Positions 22,145 through 32,673 of a stretch of 64,000 nucleotides of DNA are shown here, in pieces. The stretch is taken from contig JBCAML010000021.1 of the NCBI GenBank assembly GCA_038503075.1, positions 1,240,001-1,304,000 on the forward strand, given 5' to 3'. Position 1 is the stretch's first letter. Each line of letters opens with the position of its first letter. The stretch comes from Gyromitra esculenta (taxonomy: Eukaryota; Ascomycota; Pezizomycetes; Pezizales; Discinaceae). The notes under the pieces are model-generated. The model saw only the letters and a program-made list of their open reading frames with translations. It made no database searches and was not told the DNA's origin. Made by a program: the position numbers and the translations under genes.

Positions 22145-23329
22145 TTGACACATGTCCCAGGGCTTGGTTGGTGAAATATTCAGAAAAGTACGATAGATTG
22201 ATCAAATTAACCAGTGCTAGTGCAGCGGATGACTTGGGTCCGAGGAAATTTGCATCCAAACTTAGCAGTATGACCCTTATTATTTCGAGATGTACCACTC
22301 TGCATTTCAATCAAAAAGTTGCCATTTAGTAATTATGTGGCACATTTAGCGCGGAAGTTGTTGTGATCTTGAAAGGATGCTAGGAGTGTTAGAAAATATC
22401 TCTATGAGTTGGTTCGTATATGGGTCGGAACAAGTGGGATGAGAGTATCCTGTGATTATTTTGCACTCGAAAACACGACTATAGTTGTATTTACATCGGT
22501 GGTGATACTGCTAGTCTTTCTCTCAAAAAAAGATTGTACGAACCTGAGCATATATTCTGTCGCTAGTTAATTGCTACCTAGTTCGTAGTGGTCGCAGCAA
22601 GCTATCCCTATAAAACCTTCTACCATACCATCAGCCATCGTAGCGTAACGGTTATGGTGTCGCCCAGAGGGGCCATGGGGGAACGGACGCAAGTTCGACC
22701 CTCCTAGAGGAGGTTGTTCAACAACCTTCACGCACTGGGTAAAAGGCAAGAATCTAATCTAAGATTAGATCTGTCCCTTTTGTTTTTGTTCTTGATAATT
22801 TTAACTCTGTATCTATCGCAGAGATGCTGCTGATTGCTAATCTCGTAGCTAACATGTCAGATCAATCAGCTCTTTCATGGATGTGAACGTGCTCTACTAG
22901 AATCTTTGGTTTGAATGAGTGAAGGTCTGTTTTCAACATGGTAGTATAGTTTATGGTTGATTCATGCTATCAATCTCACAAGAGTGTTGACTGCTGCTGA
23001 GCACCTAGTTATTTGTTTGCTTATCTCTTTAAGGGCCATAACTAGAGCTTCACGGTCTTTCTCACGCGCATGCTGTTTGATTCAAAAGATATTCACTTTC
23101 TGGGGATTCTATGGCAATGATTTACTTGATGATGAATGAACCTTACCAAACATCGAGATCTGGGCAATTTACTGATCTAGGAACTAGGCCACATATCCCG
23201 GTGACAAAACGAAACAGAAAACAAATATATTGTACAACAAATTCATTTCCGTGCTCGTAGGTACTAAATTTATTCATACAGACTGATAGACTGCATTATT
23301 TAGCCCTTTCCTATTCCCCCCCACCAATC
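22145..23329. other. Intergenic region with a tRNA-like stretch
   Basis: No gene seen apart from the tRNA-like stretch at 22635-22715, listed separately. The rest is AT-rich. Confidence 0.45.
22635..22715 (+). other. tRNA-like / SINE-like stretch
   Basis: An A-box-like word (tagcgtaacggttatggtg) is followed about 45 nt later by a B-box-like word (agttcgaccct). No clean cloverleaf forms: the T-stem and acceptor do not pair. It may be a decayed tRNA or the head of a tRNA-derived SINE. Confidence 0.25.
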
Positions 23330-24376
23330 CTACTCACCCACCAATCCACCGCCCTCCCCGAACTGGAAGAGCACAGTTTCCATCGTTCTGTCCTGGAAAA
23401 TAAACCCGTCGGTGGTAGATTGCACCATTGGCCACAACAACAAAATCCTAACCCCTGTTCCGTGTCTCTCGATTGCATAACGCTGAATTCTCTCGACGTC
23501 GAAGTTTTTGTCGTTGCCCAATCCCGCATCTTGCTTCATCCTGATCCAAAGCCTCAGGCTGTTGGTGATCAGAAAGCGACGCTTACATGGAATCGGGTTG
23601 GCCTCCGTGCCAGGGAGTGGGGCTGGAAGAAGGAAGACAGGCTTGGCAGACGTAGCCAATTCAGAAGGTATTTCCATTGCTGATGCTGATGATATGCTGG
23701 ATATGCAGGGTTTGAGCTGTTCGCTGTTCGGCGGTTGCTTGGGGGAGAGTGTGTTCTGTCTGGGTGCTGATGCTGCGTTGGATATGCAAGATTCTGGCTG
23801 TTTGCTGTTTGCAGGTGGTTGGATAGCGATGGGATTCTGTGTTGGTGCTGATGTTGTGCGGGAGACGTAGGGCTCGGGCCGCTCGTTGGTTGTAGGCTGT
23901 AGAAAAGTGGGTGCCGTGCTGGACACACAAGATCTTGGTTGCCTGCAGTTGCAAGGTAGCTGCAAAGAGACCGGTTTCCGCTTGGGCGGTGTTGGGATCG
24001 GGAGTATTGGTCCCAGCAGACGTGCATGCGCATCTTCCATTCTCGTGTCTTCCACGCTCATCTGCCCCACGTTTTTGGCCTCCATCTCACCCACCTTTTT
24101 AATCTTCAACTCATCCCCATTTATCACCTTTTCCTCAGCCTTTTTCACATTCATCTCCTCCATCTTTTCTACTACATCTGGTTTATCCGCATCGTTCGCC
24201 TTCATCCTCTCCTCATCTTCGATTTTATTCTCCGCTGCGACAGGCCTCGGAGATTGCACTGGTGACCGCTGCTGTCTGATCTTCTTAATCAAACTGGTCA
24301 CTCCATTCCTTACATTTCTGTATCGCTTGCTAACTGTTACAACCGCCTTTCGTAGTCGATTGGTCTCGGGTAACAT
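23330..24376 (-). CDS. Orphan protein with internal repeats, 348 aa
   Basis: A single frame of 348 codons starting MLPETNRLRKAVVTV. Residues 1-40 are basic. Residues 45-115 are Lys/Glu/Met-rich and probably coiled coil (EKMEEMNVKKAEEKV). Residues 120-235 are Pro/Ser-rich and contain about four diverged copies of a unit of 30-35 residues with the pattern QPxNSxQPxSCISxAxSAPxQN, each with one Cys. The C-terminal 100 residues look folded (FLITNSLRLWIRMKQD, GVRILLLWPMV). No signal peptide or membrane segment is seen. The repeats and the composition support a real gene. No family is recognised. Confidence 0.65.
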   Translation of the reverse strand: MLPETNRLRKAVVTVSKRYRNVRNGVTSLIKKIRQQRSPVQSPRPVAAENKIEDEERMKANDADKPDVVEKMEEMNVKKAEEKVINGDELKIKKVGEMEAKNVGQMSVEDTRMEDAHARLLGPILPIPTPPKRKPVSLQLPCNCRQPRSCVSSTAPTFLQPTTNERPEPYVSRTTSAPTQNPIAIQPPANSKQPESCISNAASAPRQNTLSPKQPPNSEQLKPCISSISSASAMEIPSELATSAKPVFLLPAPLPGTEANPIPCKRRFLITNSLRLWIRMKQDAGLGNDKNFDVERIQRYAIERHGTGVRILLLWPMVQSTTDGFIFQDRTMETVLFQFGEGGGLVGE

Positions 24377-24649
24377 AGCGATCTTCCCATTGTTCCTGTC
24401 AGTATATACTACTGCAAAATCGACATGGGTTGGAGAGTACCAGTTGCTTGTGTTTGCGTTTAGATGATATTCAAGTTTGGAAGTGGAGATGAAAGAAGAG
24501 GGAGAACTGACTTTTGCGGTGAGAGAGCTTTGCGTAGATATATCGTTTTAAAGTCGAGTGAGCTCAAAACGTAGGTGACTGTCTAGTCCTGAAAGTGTTG
24601 TTGAGTCGAGAGCTGATATGAGTATGTTCAGATAGACCGATCATGCACA

Positions 24650-25111
24650 ATGAGTGTGGAGATGGCCAACCGTTACGTAGAAGTGCGGGGTGTTGTACAC
24701 AAAGCGCAGCGTTTGAGCCATGAAGTGTTGGCCAGTCGAGATCTTGCGGTTCTCATTCGTGATGATTATGGAGCTATTGACTACGTATCCATCACTCTAC
24801 GGAATATTCGGGCCTCTCACAGCATTGCGGGGTTCCATTCTTTTGGCTCTACTCGATTAGCTATGAATAATGAAACTAATTTAACTACGGTGTTATTCAG
24901 GAGAGTTGCTTACATTCTCATGACCAGGGTCATGATGCGATTTGGTTCGAACGGTTTTCAAGCACCGCAGCGTTTACAGACGATACCTTTACACCCTGGC
25001 AAAGAATATTACTCCTGTTTTATGACATCGGCTAGAGGATATGCTAATGGACCTATTAACTACCAGGAATCTGTTTTAAACACCATGACGATGTGTACTC
25101 TATTCAACTGA
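24650..25111 (+). CDS. Orphan 153-aa protein
   Basis: An intact frame starting at ATG (MSVEMANRYVEVRG). The composition is balanced, with alternating strands and helices (LAVLIRDDYGAIDYVSITL, RVAYILMTRVMMRF) and a conserved-looking end. There is no signal peptide. It lies divergent from the repeat protein at 23330-24376, with 273 nt between the start codons, so the two may share a promoter. I recognise no family. Confidence 0.6.
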   Translation: MSVEMANRYVEVRGVVHKAQRLSHEVLASRDLAVLIRDDYGAIDYVSITLRNIRASHSIAGFHSFGSTRLAMNNETNLTTVLFRRVAYILMTRVMMRFGSNGFQAPQRLQTIPLHPGKEYYSCFMTSARGYANGPINYQESVLNTMTMCTLFN

Positions 25112-25403
25112 GTTCCTGTAGCCCATAGCAGTTATGGCTCTCATTCACAAATCACGAAAACTCTGAAACTTCAGCTGATTCAAGACAGAAGCATGAAAAG
25201 CGTTTCATGGATGAATCAATAGTTGACTCTCAGGACGAGAAATGCCACATTCAAAATAATGGAGCAAACAGTTACTAATATGCTCATCGTCTTGAATAGT
25301 TTCTGCATCATTTAAAAGGACAAGGATCGATCTGGAGTATTGTTGTTTCCGTACCTCTCACCAAGATCCATTCTACTCTTACGATAATAACGAATCATTA
25401 ACA

Positions 25404-26177
25404 ATGGCAGGACAACGCGTATTGCAGGGATCAGTATGGGAACATTTCCAATACGTTACCACTGACAAAACTGAGAAGCATTCAAGCACTTATCCCGAAA
25501 CAGATGGCCGAGCTGACAAGTCTATAGCATCGCATTTTTCTCCTCGCTCCACCGTCGATCATGGATTGCCTTTTTTTCCCCGTTCCGCCATCAATCATGC
25601 ACCGTCTGTTGCTCCTCGTTCCGCCATCAGTCATGCATTGCCTCTTACTCCTCGCTCCACCATCAGTCATGCATCGCCTTTTACTCCTCGTTCCACCGTC
25701 AATCATGAATCGCCTTCTACTCCCTGCTCCACCATCGATCATGCACCAACGTTTCCATCTCAACTTCAAGTTACTCAGCTCACTCCAGCTCTTGCTATCC
25801 GTCGAACAACCGCTATAATATGGATCGACAAAGATGCCAATCCTCCACTCTACTCGACTGAACCAGACATTACCTCAGGGTACCCAACACTCCGAGAGTT
25901 TCCAAGAGCATTTAAACGCCGATGGCTAGATATGAGATGTGCTAACTATGTGCCATCTAGAAGGCAACCTCCCAGTTACAACGAGATGCAAGCCCCAGTT
26001 TATTTTTCGGACGTGGATCCAGTTGCGGGGGGGCATGCTCTGACTCTTCAAGCTCTGGCTGCTCACGCGAGACAGGTGCAAGGTGGGTTCTGTGGATTGG
26101 GATCAATACTGGTGGCTAGAATTAAAGAGTTGATGGAGGTTGAGTCAATGAAGAAGGGAGTGGATAGTTGGTGCTAG
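25404..26177 (+). CDS. Orphan protein with six 12-residue tandem repeats, 257 aa
   Basis: A single frame starting MAGQRVLQGSVWEHF. Residues 47-118 consist of six tandem 12-residue units with consensus PRSTISHASPFT, encoded by six 36-bp DNA repeats (25542-25757). The part after the repeats looks folded: TAIIWIDKDANPPLYS, FPRAFKRRWLDMRC, then FCGLGSILVARIKELM. No signal peptide is seen. The repeat is disordered-type and His/Ser/Pro-rich; copy number may vary between strains. It follows the gene at 24650-25111 on the same strand, 292 nt downstream. Function unknown. Confidence 0.65.
   Translation: MAGQRVLQGSVWEHFQYVTTDKTEKHSSTYPETDGRADKSIASHFSPRSTVDHGLPFFPRSAINHAPSVAPRSAISHALPLTPRSTISHASPFTPRSTVNHESPSTPCSTIDHAPTFPSQLQVTQLTPALAIRRTTAIIWIDKDANPPLYSTEPDITSGYPTLREFPRAFKRRWLDMRCANYVPSRRQPPSYNEMQAPVYFSDVDPVAGGHALTLQALAAHARQVQGGFCGLGSILVARIKELMEVESMKKGVDSWC
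25542..25757 (+). repeat. Six 36-bp tandem repeats inside a coding region
   Basis: Six in-frame copies of a 36-bp unit beginning cctcgctccaccgtcgatca, with 70-90 percent identity between copies. All copies keep the frame. Confidence 0.9.
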
Positions 26178-29100
26178 GGTGGTATTCGGGGTTCCGAGCG
26201 CGATAGTAGTGTGCAGAGGTCGGTTTTTTTGAAGAATGCTTCTGTCATCTACTGTCATCTGAAGATAATCCATAATTAACTAGATTATGATTTTTGACTT
26301 TGGTTGGCTCGCTTTGGTGATGGTGGTGGTTTATTTCCTTTCTGGATTCCGTGTTATCCAATACCCATCTCTGAGTTTATCTCAGCGCTAACAGTTTGGA
26401 TAAAACACTTACAGTAGATTGTATTTAAAAATTGCCTTTGATGCGTGCACAGCCTTTTTGATGAGTGGAAAGTGAATAAGAGCTCGGAGTAATCCATCGT
26501 GTCTTGTGGAAGACTGTTTTCCGTCTTAGGTCGAAGAGACTTGAAACTGTATGAAAAGATTTGTAGGTAACCATAATTCAATCACCTATAGCCCACCCGT
26601 CTTTGTTTCTTCGCGTGAATAGCCATCACGAATAGTGTGGATATCCGGAGGTATACAGGAATAAACCGCGATATCGAAATAAGCCGTCGTGTATATCCTA
26701 TAGGATAGACTAGGCAAAGATGCAGTAGCAAAATTTCACTGTACGTCCACGTCAATGAGCGGTAAAACTACACCATGAAGACTATCTAAGGGAAGAGTTG
26801 GACCATTTAGGGTTATCGACTGTTGAAGAGTAGCTACCTGTTGGAATCATGGCTCCACATGTATACATGTAAAGTGCACACAGCTTCATGTAGACCACCA
26901 CTTCCAGCCCATTGTTGCAAAACCTATAAGCCGTAGAATTACTCTAGAATAAAAGTGGGGTCTAGGATTAGACTTACACAGCTCCGTATACGTTTAATAC
27001 GCCCAGCAGACTGTGGCTGTAGAGTGACACAACTCGAATTTTGACTGTAGACAATCCGAGCAAGACGTTCCAAAGCATACCACCTGTGGGACTGAATATA
27101 TGCAGCATCCACGACTATTTTTTGAGTACACTGCGGCTTGTGTTCTGGGCTTCTTTGGGGACAGAATATACGCACGAAGACGTTACTTTGGAAGTAATGC
27201 TAATGGGAATCTTTCCGGAGAAGATTTCTTCCTACCATACTTGGTGAGAGGCTTGAAATCTCTAGTGAAGCAAAGGCGTTTTGTAATGAGATTTAGTTTG
27301 TCTGCATTTAGCTGTGCGCATATCAGGTGTGGGTGAATTTTTTGTTAGTTAGAAATCTTGTTTATTACTTTATTTTATTTTTCATTTTTCATTTTGTTTT
27401 ATCGTTTGTCTTTAGCTGGCCGCCATAACCCTTAGGGTTGGATGTGTGTATGATTTATCTATCTATGCGCATACCATAGTCGCGCCCCCAATTTCGTTAG
27501 GTGGCAGGATACATACAGGAAAAAATCTTGGGGTTAAGCACTTGCTGCTCCTGCGACAAAAAATGCTTGATGGTAAAACCAGTTCGAGAAGTGCGGAGCC
27601 TCAGTTGTAGCTATCCGCTAAGTCTAACGGGAAGCCGATGTATGTGAAGTGCCTCAGACCCTTGAGGATGAGCATTGCATATGTTTAAGATAATGTTACA
27701 ACAAATGTGCGAGTAGGAGGCATTGGTTGTTTTGGTTGCGTCTGTTATCCGTTAACAAAATAAAAAAGGAGGCTCTGGGATTCGAACCTTCGACCCGACG
27801 AAAAAAACTCGAGCGCTTTACGCCAACCACTATTTCAGGTTGGCCGTGTGTACGCGAAATCTTCACTCGTACTTTCCAGTAGGCTACTCTTTCACACGTT
27901 ATACCCCTACATGTTTTTTGCAAAATTTGTACCTCACCGCTTCCCCATCGACACCTTTTGCCGCCAAAAATCTTGATCCACACCGCAACGACTAACGATC
28001 TCAATGCCTAACTCCCAATTGATAAATTATTTGATGCAAGAGGAGATCCGGTTTTCACGAGATATTTTATGTTGCTCAAATCACTTCACTTGCGCGTCAC
28101 TCACAGTGATCTTCTCAAGTTCGCTTCAATCTATCCACCCTTCTCCTATCTCTATATTATCGGCGATTTTGATTTTTGCGATAAATTCATGCGTGTTTAC
28201 AAGAAACATGCTCCTTGTAGGTCAGTGCCTCCGTCGAAACATCTCTATTAACCAAAACCCTTTCGCATGTAAGTAATACCACCCGCAAGCGTGTATACAA
28301 GCAGCTCTCACAACATTGGATACTTTGGATACGTTCTGTCCCGAATACAAAACTGTTGAAATTTGTGGTGACTCTGTATATTTCCTAATATGTTTATATT
28401 AATGTTTATCTCCATGCATAAATTATTGGTTATTGGGACGCATAGATAACGGAGTTACTGTTTTTTATATATTTGGGTCTAATAGTCTAATCTTTCACTT
28501 TGTTATAGATTTGGGACGTCATATCTCGTTTATACTTGCTATGTTAATACACTATACAGGAAATGAGTCATGCTTACACAGCCGAAACATTTTGTTATCT
28601 ACTTTTGTAACACAACTCATGTTTTCCTTGTTTTTTCGTTTACTTGGCAGTTTTACGGGGTCAAAAGGCTTTCCCACCTATATTTTTACCACGGTCGGAG
28701 AACAGCTGCTTGTGTATAAATACTTTGTATTTTCTCTCAGTTATTCTCTTCTTTTTGGTTCTTTAGACAATTATCGATAGACAATCAAGACTTTAGACCT
28801 AAGCTCAAAACCTCACCTTTCTCGCTTATATCTCGTCTTCTTCAGAGATTATAGTCACTCCGCTTCTCCAAAAGATTCCGACTTTAGATACACTTGAGAC
28901 TTATCGCTCTTGCTGTTCTTCCGCTGTAAATTCTACCACCTCTTGGTCACATTTCATTAAAAACGAGAGGCGGAATAGTGAGATTAATTTATCATCTAAA
29001 TCAACAGCGCATAGAGCCCCAACCGCTTACCTGTCACAAAACTCGTCACATGATTTGAATTACTACCGTCTTCGTACGGGCATTTATTCCTAACCTTCAC

Positions 29101-29463
29101 AATCCCATCTTCCTCGCAATGTTAGAGAACCTATAGAAAATTTTTTCTCTTACTTCCTAATATATCATATGTTTTGCACTGCACTGGTGGTCGAGGGCTT
29201 CCAGTAAAAGAACAATGGCTAAAATCGCAGCTGCATCGGATATCACTTCCGTGAATATCACATTCGGAGCGAATTACACTGATACAAGAGAATTGTAGTA
29301 CGCCACGTTGATTTATGATCTGATGAGAATTTGCTGGCTGAGAATCCCAAGGCTAGGAGCAAAATAGTGAAGTTACCCGGTCCTACACAAGTCGTTGAAC
29401 CCTAATCTGCTCATCCTTTCATCGTGATCGATCACCTACTTTTCGCGATCCTCACCACAAATC
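26178..29463. other. Long AT-rich, gene-poor region
   Basis: About 3.3 kb without a supported gene. It holds a short palindrome (acatgtatacatgt near 26859) and the tRNA-like Pol III unit at 27763-27850. Open frames around 28000-28800 are long only because the DNA is AT-rich, with Phe/Leu/Ser-dominated products. Confidence 0.5.
27763..27850 (-). other. tRNA-like Pol III unit (decayed tRNA or SINE head)
   Basis: On the minus strand a perfect B-box GGTTCGAATCC is preceded by an A-box-like word (ctgaaatagtggttggcg) about 45 nt upstream. It is followed by cctcc and a TTTTTT run, the classic Pol III terminator. The T-stem and acceptor stem do not pair well and the anticodon arm is T-rich, so a working tRNA is unlikely. 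Confidence 0.4.
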
Positions 29464-30135
29464 ATGATTTTCTACAGGTAACAGCTTCATTTCTTCCAAA
29501 GCCCTCTATTCTGACGGAAAAGCTCTGTAGCCTCTTCAAAACACTCATCGATCGTGAGGTATATCTCTCTTCGTTCTTCCTACTCTATCAGTTCAACTAA
29601 GGAATGGCGGAGCAGATCACGATCGAATGCAAAAACGACGTATCTATCCGTGGAACTCTAGTTGCCGTTGATCAATGGATGAATATGAAACTTGAAGATA
29701 TCAAGATCGTCAACGACGGAGAGAGCCCAGACTTGGTTCGTCACGCCTCTTACGATCACCCTAACGAACCAGGTAGTTATTGACCATTGGTGCTCGGGGT
29801 AGTATTTCATAAAGAGTGTTTTCATTCGAGGAAATGTTGTCAGATACGTCCACCTAGCTGCTGCTGATGTTGATACGACGTTGTTGCAGGACGCTACAAG
29901 AACCGGTGAGTTTCATTTCAAACATGGCTGGATGATACTCTTCCAGTGCATTCGCTGAGAGTCGAACTTGGATGATGTAGCAGCGATGGGAGGAGCGGCT
30001 ATTATGGAGGTTACGCATGCGCGTAGTTCGCATTTCGTTAAGGGGAGACAGGTAAAGCTCGATCGCGCCAGAAGGATCTATTGATGAATCCTGATACGAA
30101 TGCTAAGTCAATCTAATTAGTTATCGCGCCGCTGA
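29464..30135 (+). CDS. LSM2: LSm2, U6 snRNA-associated Sm-like protein
   Basis: Predicted exons: 29464-29477, 29531-29558, 29616-29735, 29803-29905, 29981-30051, 30121-30135; 116 aa. The first four are well supported: MIFYSLFKTLIDRE, then ITIECKNDVSIRGTLVAVDQ (Sm1 motif), NMKLEDIKIV, SVFIRGNVVRYVHL (Sm2 motif) and DVDTTLLQDATR, the LSm2 signature end. Each junction restores the expected family spacing. LSm2 is a subunit of the LSm1-7 ring (mRNA decapping and decay, cytoplasm) and the LSm2-8 ring (U6 snRNA, nucleus). The last two exons are uncertain: reading through the fourth donor gives a stop at 29958, and omitting the last intron a stop at 30084. The C-terminal tail is not conserved in this family, so homology cannot decide. 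Confidence 0.85.
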
Positions 30136-31884
30136 CGCTTGCAAATACTGTGCGAAAAGCATACTGAGCAGCAGCTCTCATTGGAGAGTAGCTCGTGACG
30201 TTGATAATTGTTGAAAGGTTTCACTTCATTGTGTAAACTATGTACAGAAATGGATCAAAGATTAAGGCGGTAGTGCAATAAATTTCCATTAGCATATCAA
30301 GAAGTAGCGAAACAGAGTTACTTTGCTGTCCACTTGTTTTTTTGGTGAGTCGAATGTTGAGGTTTCAATCTAAACGTATTGCCTGGAAATAGTAACGCCG
30401 ACTGCTTTATGAGTCATTTAATGGTCTTGCCCTTGCCCTCGCAGTTCGAGATATTTTACGGGGAAACGCGAAACCTGTAACGAGACCACCAGTTAACCCA
30501 AATGCGTGCGCCATATCTGCAGTTGATAAGCAAGGGACGTTGAATATATGCGAATAATATCAGATACGCTATTGGGAGCTTCTCTACTATCATTATCATT
30601 TAATTTAAGCTGGGTTGGCGGGGAGAGAAAGATTTCACCTGGTAAAAATGAGCGCTTGCACCGCGTCCATAAATTGTGATTACCACTACACCTTAGTACA
30701 ATAGCCATGCTATAGATTGTGAGACTGGATCTGTGCTATTGATAAACGGCCGTCGCTGTAAGTCGAACTGAATTTTGTGGTTCACTGTCGCCACGCAATT
30801 GACTCTACTGATGATGAGGATCTCCTATAATTAGTGCAGATGTACTGCGTGAAAGAGATCCACCAAGAATACTGATTTTGATGAATGAATGCTGGATTGC
30901 GAAACTAAGGTTAGAGGTCGATCAAGCCTTTGCTCTACAAGAAGGGATGAGATGGAGAATCTTTCCCCAAGAGTGTTTGTTTAGTCGAGTTATCTCTCTA
31001 TTACGTAGTACTTCAAGGTACTTTGTTGATAGGTGGGATTCGTGTTGGGTCGGCGTTTTTACTTGTTTTAGTCCGCTACAAATGCCAAGTATATTAGGTG
31101 TGTAGGGAAGTAATTCTGAGTCCTTAGTTGGGAGATTAATAAAGATAAGTATAGGAGGATTGCGGCTAAGAAACGCCGAAGATGATTAATTTTCCATTTC
31201 TTCCCTCCGCCTGTCGCCCAGTGGCAGGCCCGGTACACCCATATCAAGAACTCTCTCCGATTAACATGTTCACATCGCTGTATCTATGTGCGTAGTTACG
31301 AATCAACTGTGTACTATGCCTGGGCTCATCCCCATCCCCACCTGTCATAGGTTGCTGCGCAGTGGGTCTGGACACGATACTATATTATGCCCGTATTTTG
31401 TGAACTAGCCTTCAAGAGAACCAATCCGAGTGATGGCTAGTGAGCGCATATACTTTGAGCACTTGGAGAGGAAACAGTCATAAAAGAAGCTAAGCGAAGC
31501 TGTTGGATTGGTGGGCGTGGCGATTCAATACTATTGACCACGCAGGGAGAATTTTCTTGGCAAATGTGGACGGCCTCTGCCACCCGCTCCTGCTTCTTCT
31601 TTCCTCCACTCACTGTCATCTGTTCCTCTTGAATCTATCACTGAACGTTCGCAAAAACCCTCTATCGCAGTGAATTCATCGACCCACCCAATATTCTCTA
31701 TTTGACGAATCTAGCAGCATCTCATTCGAGATAAGCAGAAAGCTGTAAAAGTATAATCGGACGAATCAGACGTTTCATCGGTAAGAGGCTGATTGCTTAT
31801 CTTTTTTGAACATTCGATTCTATGGAACTAACTTTTTGAGGGCGATTTAGAATTCCACTCGCTCATTTCTTCAAACCGTATCGA
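30136..31884. other. Intergenic region, nothing recognised
   Basis: AT-rich spacer with short frames lacking protein-like composition. 31620-31880 is the probable 5' region of the downstream TPR gene. Confidence 0.5.
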
Positions 31885-32673
31885 ATGGCCCTGTACGGCC
31901 TCAAACCACACTGGCGCAGCCTTGCTCCTCCTCCCAGATCTCCCCTTTCTAAAACACCTCTCAAACCGGTTCGTCAACAGATAAACACGCAGGTTCTTGC
32001 GGAAGAACACTTTGACAATTACGATTTCGATCTTGCCCTTGCCGTGTACCACGAGCGGCTTAGCCTCTACGGACGTCACGCCAAGATCTTCTTCAACATC
32101 GGTCAAATTCACTTGCTACTTGGTGAATTAATTGAGAGCCTTAGCTGGTTTCGCAGGGCAGCATCCGCAGACCCGTTCCTCGCGATTACGCATTTTCAAC
32201 TTGGAGCCGTAAACGTTAGACTTGGATATTTTCAGCACGCTAGGAAAAATTACGATCGATGCTATTTTGCTATGATCAGGGGCAATTCCTTCGGCGCGAA
32301 CCGGAGAAAGAACATCATGAGCAAATCCGTCGACGTTGGATATGACCAGACTGGGATGGGATATATTTTGCGCGCTGATGATGTTCGAGGAAATATTGAG
32401 CTTTGCAAGAGTGCAGTGTACAGTTCGGATGTTGTTAAGAATAAGGAGGAGTGTCAACTCAAACGCACACAACAACAAATCTCGATCAATGAGGCATATG
32501 CTGGCGATTTTAAGGTTGAAGACTACAAGATTATCCCTAAAGGAATTGTGTCCGTTCCTGCTGGTACCATATTCAGGGTCCTTGAAGTGAAGGCTAGGGC
32601 CAGAAAGGAGGATCCAGCCAAGACGGCGGAGTGGAGATTCCGTGACGAAGCCAGGGTTGTTGCTATGGCTTAG
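31885..32673 (+). CDS. NoxR/p67phox-like TPR protein (short form)
   Basis: An intronless frame of 262 aa from ATG (MALYGLKPHW). Residues 37-145 form TPR helices: FDNYDFDLALAVYHERL, IFFNIGQIHLLLGELIES, FRRAASADPFLAITHFQLG, VRLGYFQHARKNYDRC. This is the pattern of the p67phox/NoxR N-terminal domain, which binds active Rac and activates NADPH oxidase. Residues 212-260 (IVSVPAGTIFRVLEVK, then EARVVAMA) resemble the activation segment after the TPRs of NoxR (FSVPVGVVYR). The PB1 and SH3 domains of full NoxR (usually over 450 aa) are absent. The usual conserved middle is also replaced by an unrelated stretch, so this is probably a divergent, shortened relative rather than NoxR itself. Cytosolic location is expected. 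Subfamily assignment is by eye. Confidence 0.7.
   Translation: MALYGLKPHWRSLAPPPRSPLSKTPLKPVRQQINTQVLAEEHFDNYDFDLALAVYHERLSLYGRHAKIFFNIGQIHLLLGELIESLSWFRRAASADPFLAITHFQLGAVNVRLGYFQHARKNYDRCYFAMIRGNSFGANRRKNIMSKSVDVGYDQTGMGYILRADDVRGNIELCKSAVYSSDVVKNKEECQLKRTQQQISINEAYAGDFKVEDYKIIPKGIVSVPAGTIFRVLEVKARARKEDPAKTAEWRFRDEARVVAMA

Noticed and set aside
28004..28780. Several Phe/Leu-rich frames resembling membrane proteins
   Set aside because: They come from AT-rich DNA and have no ordered pattern, no splice context and no conserved motif.
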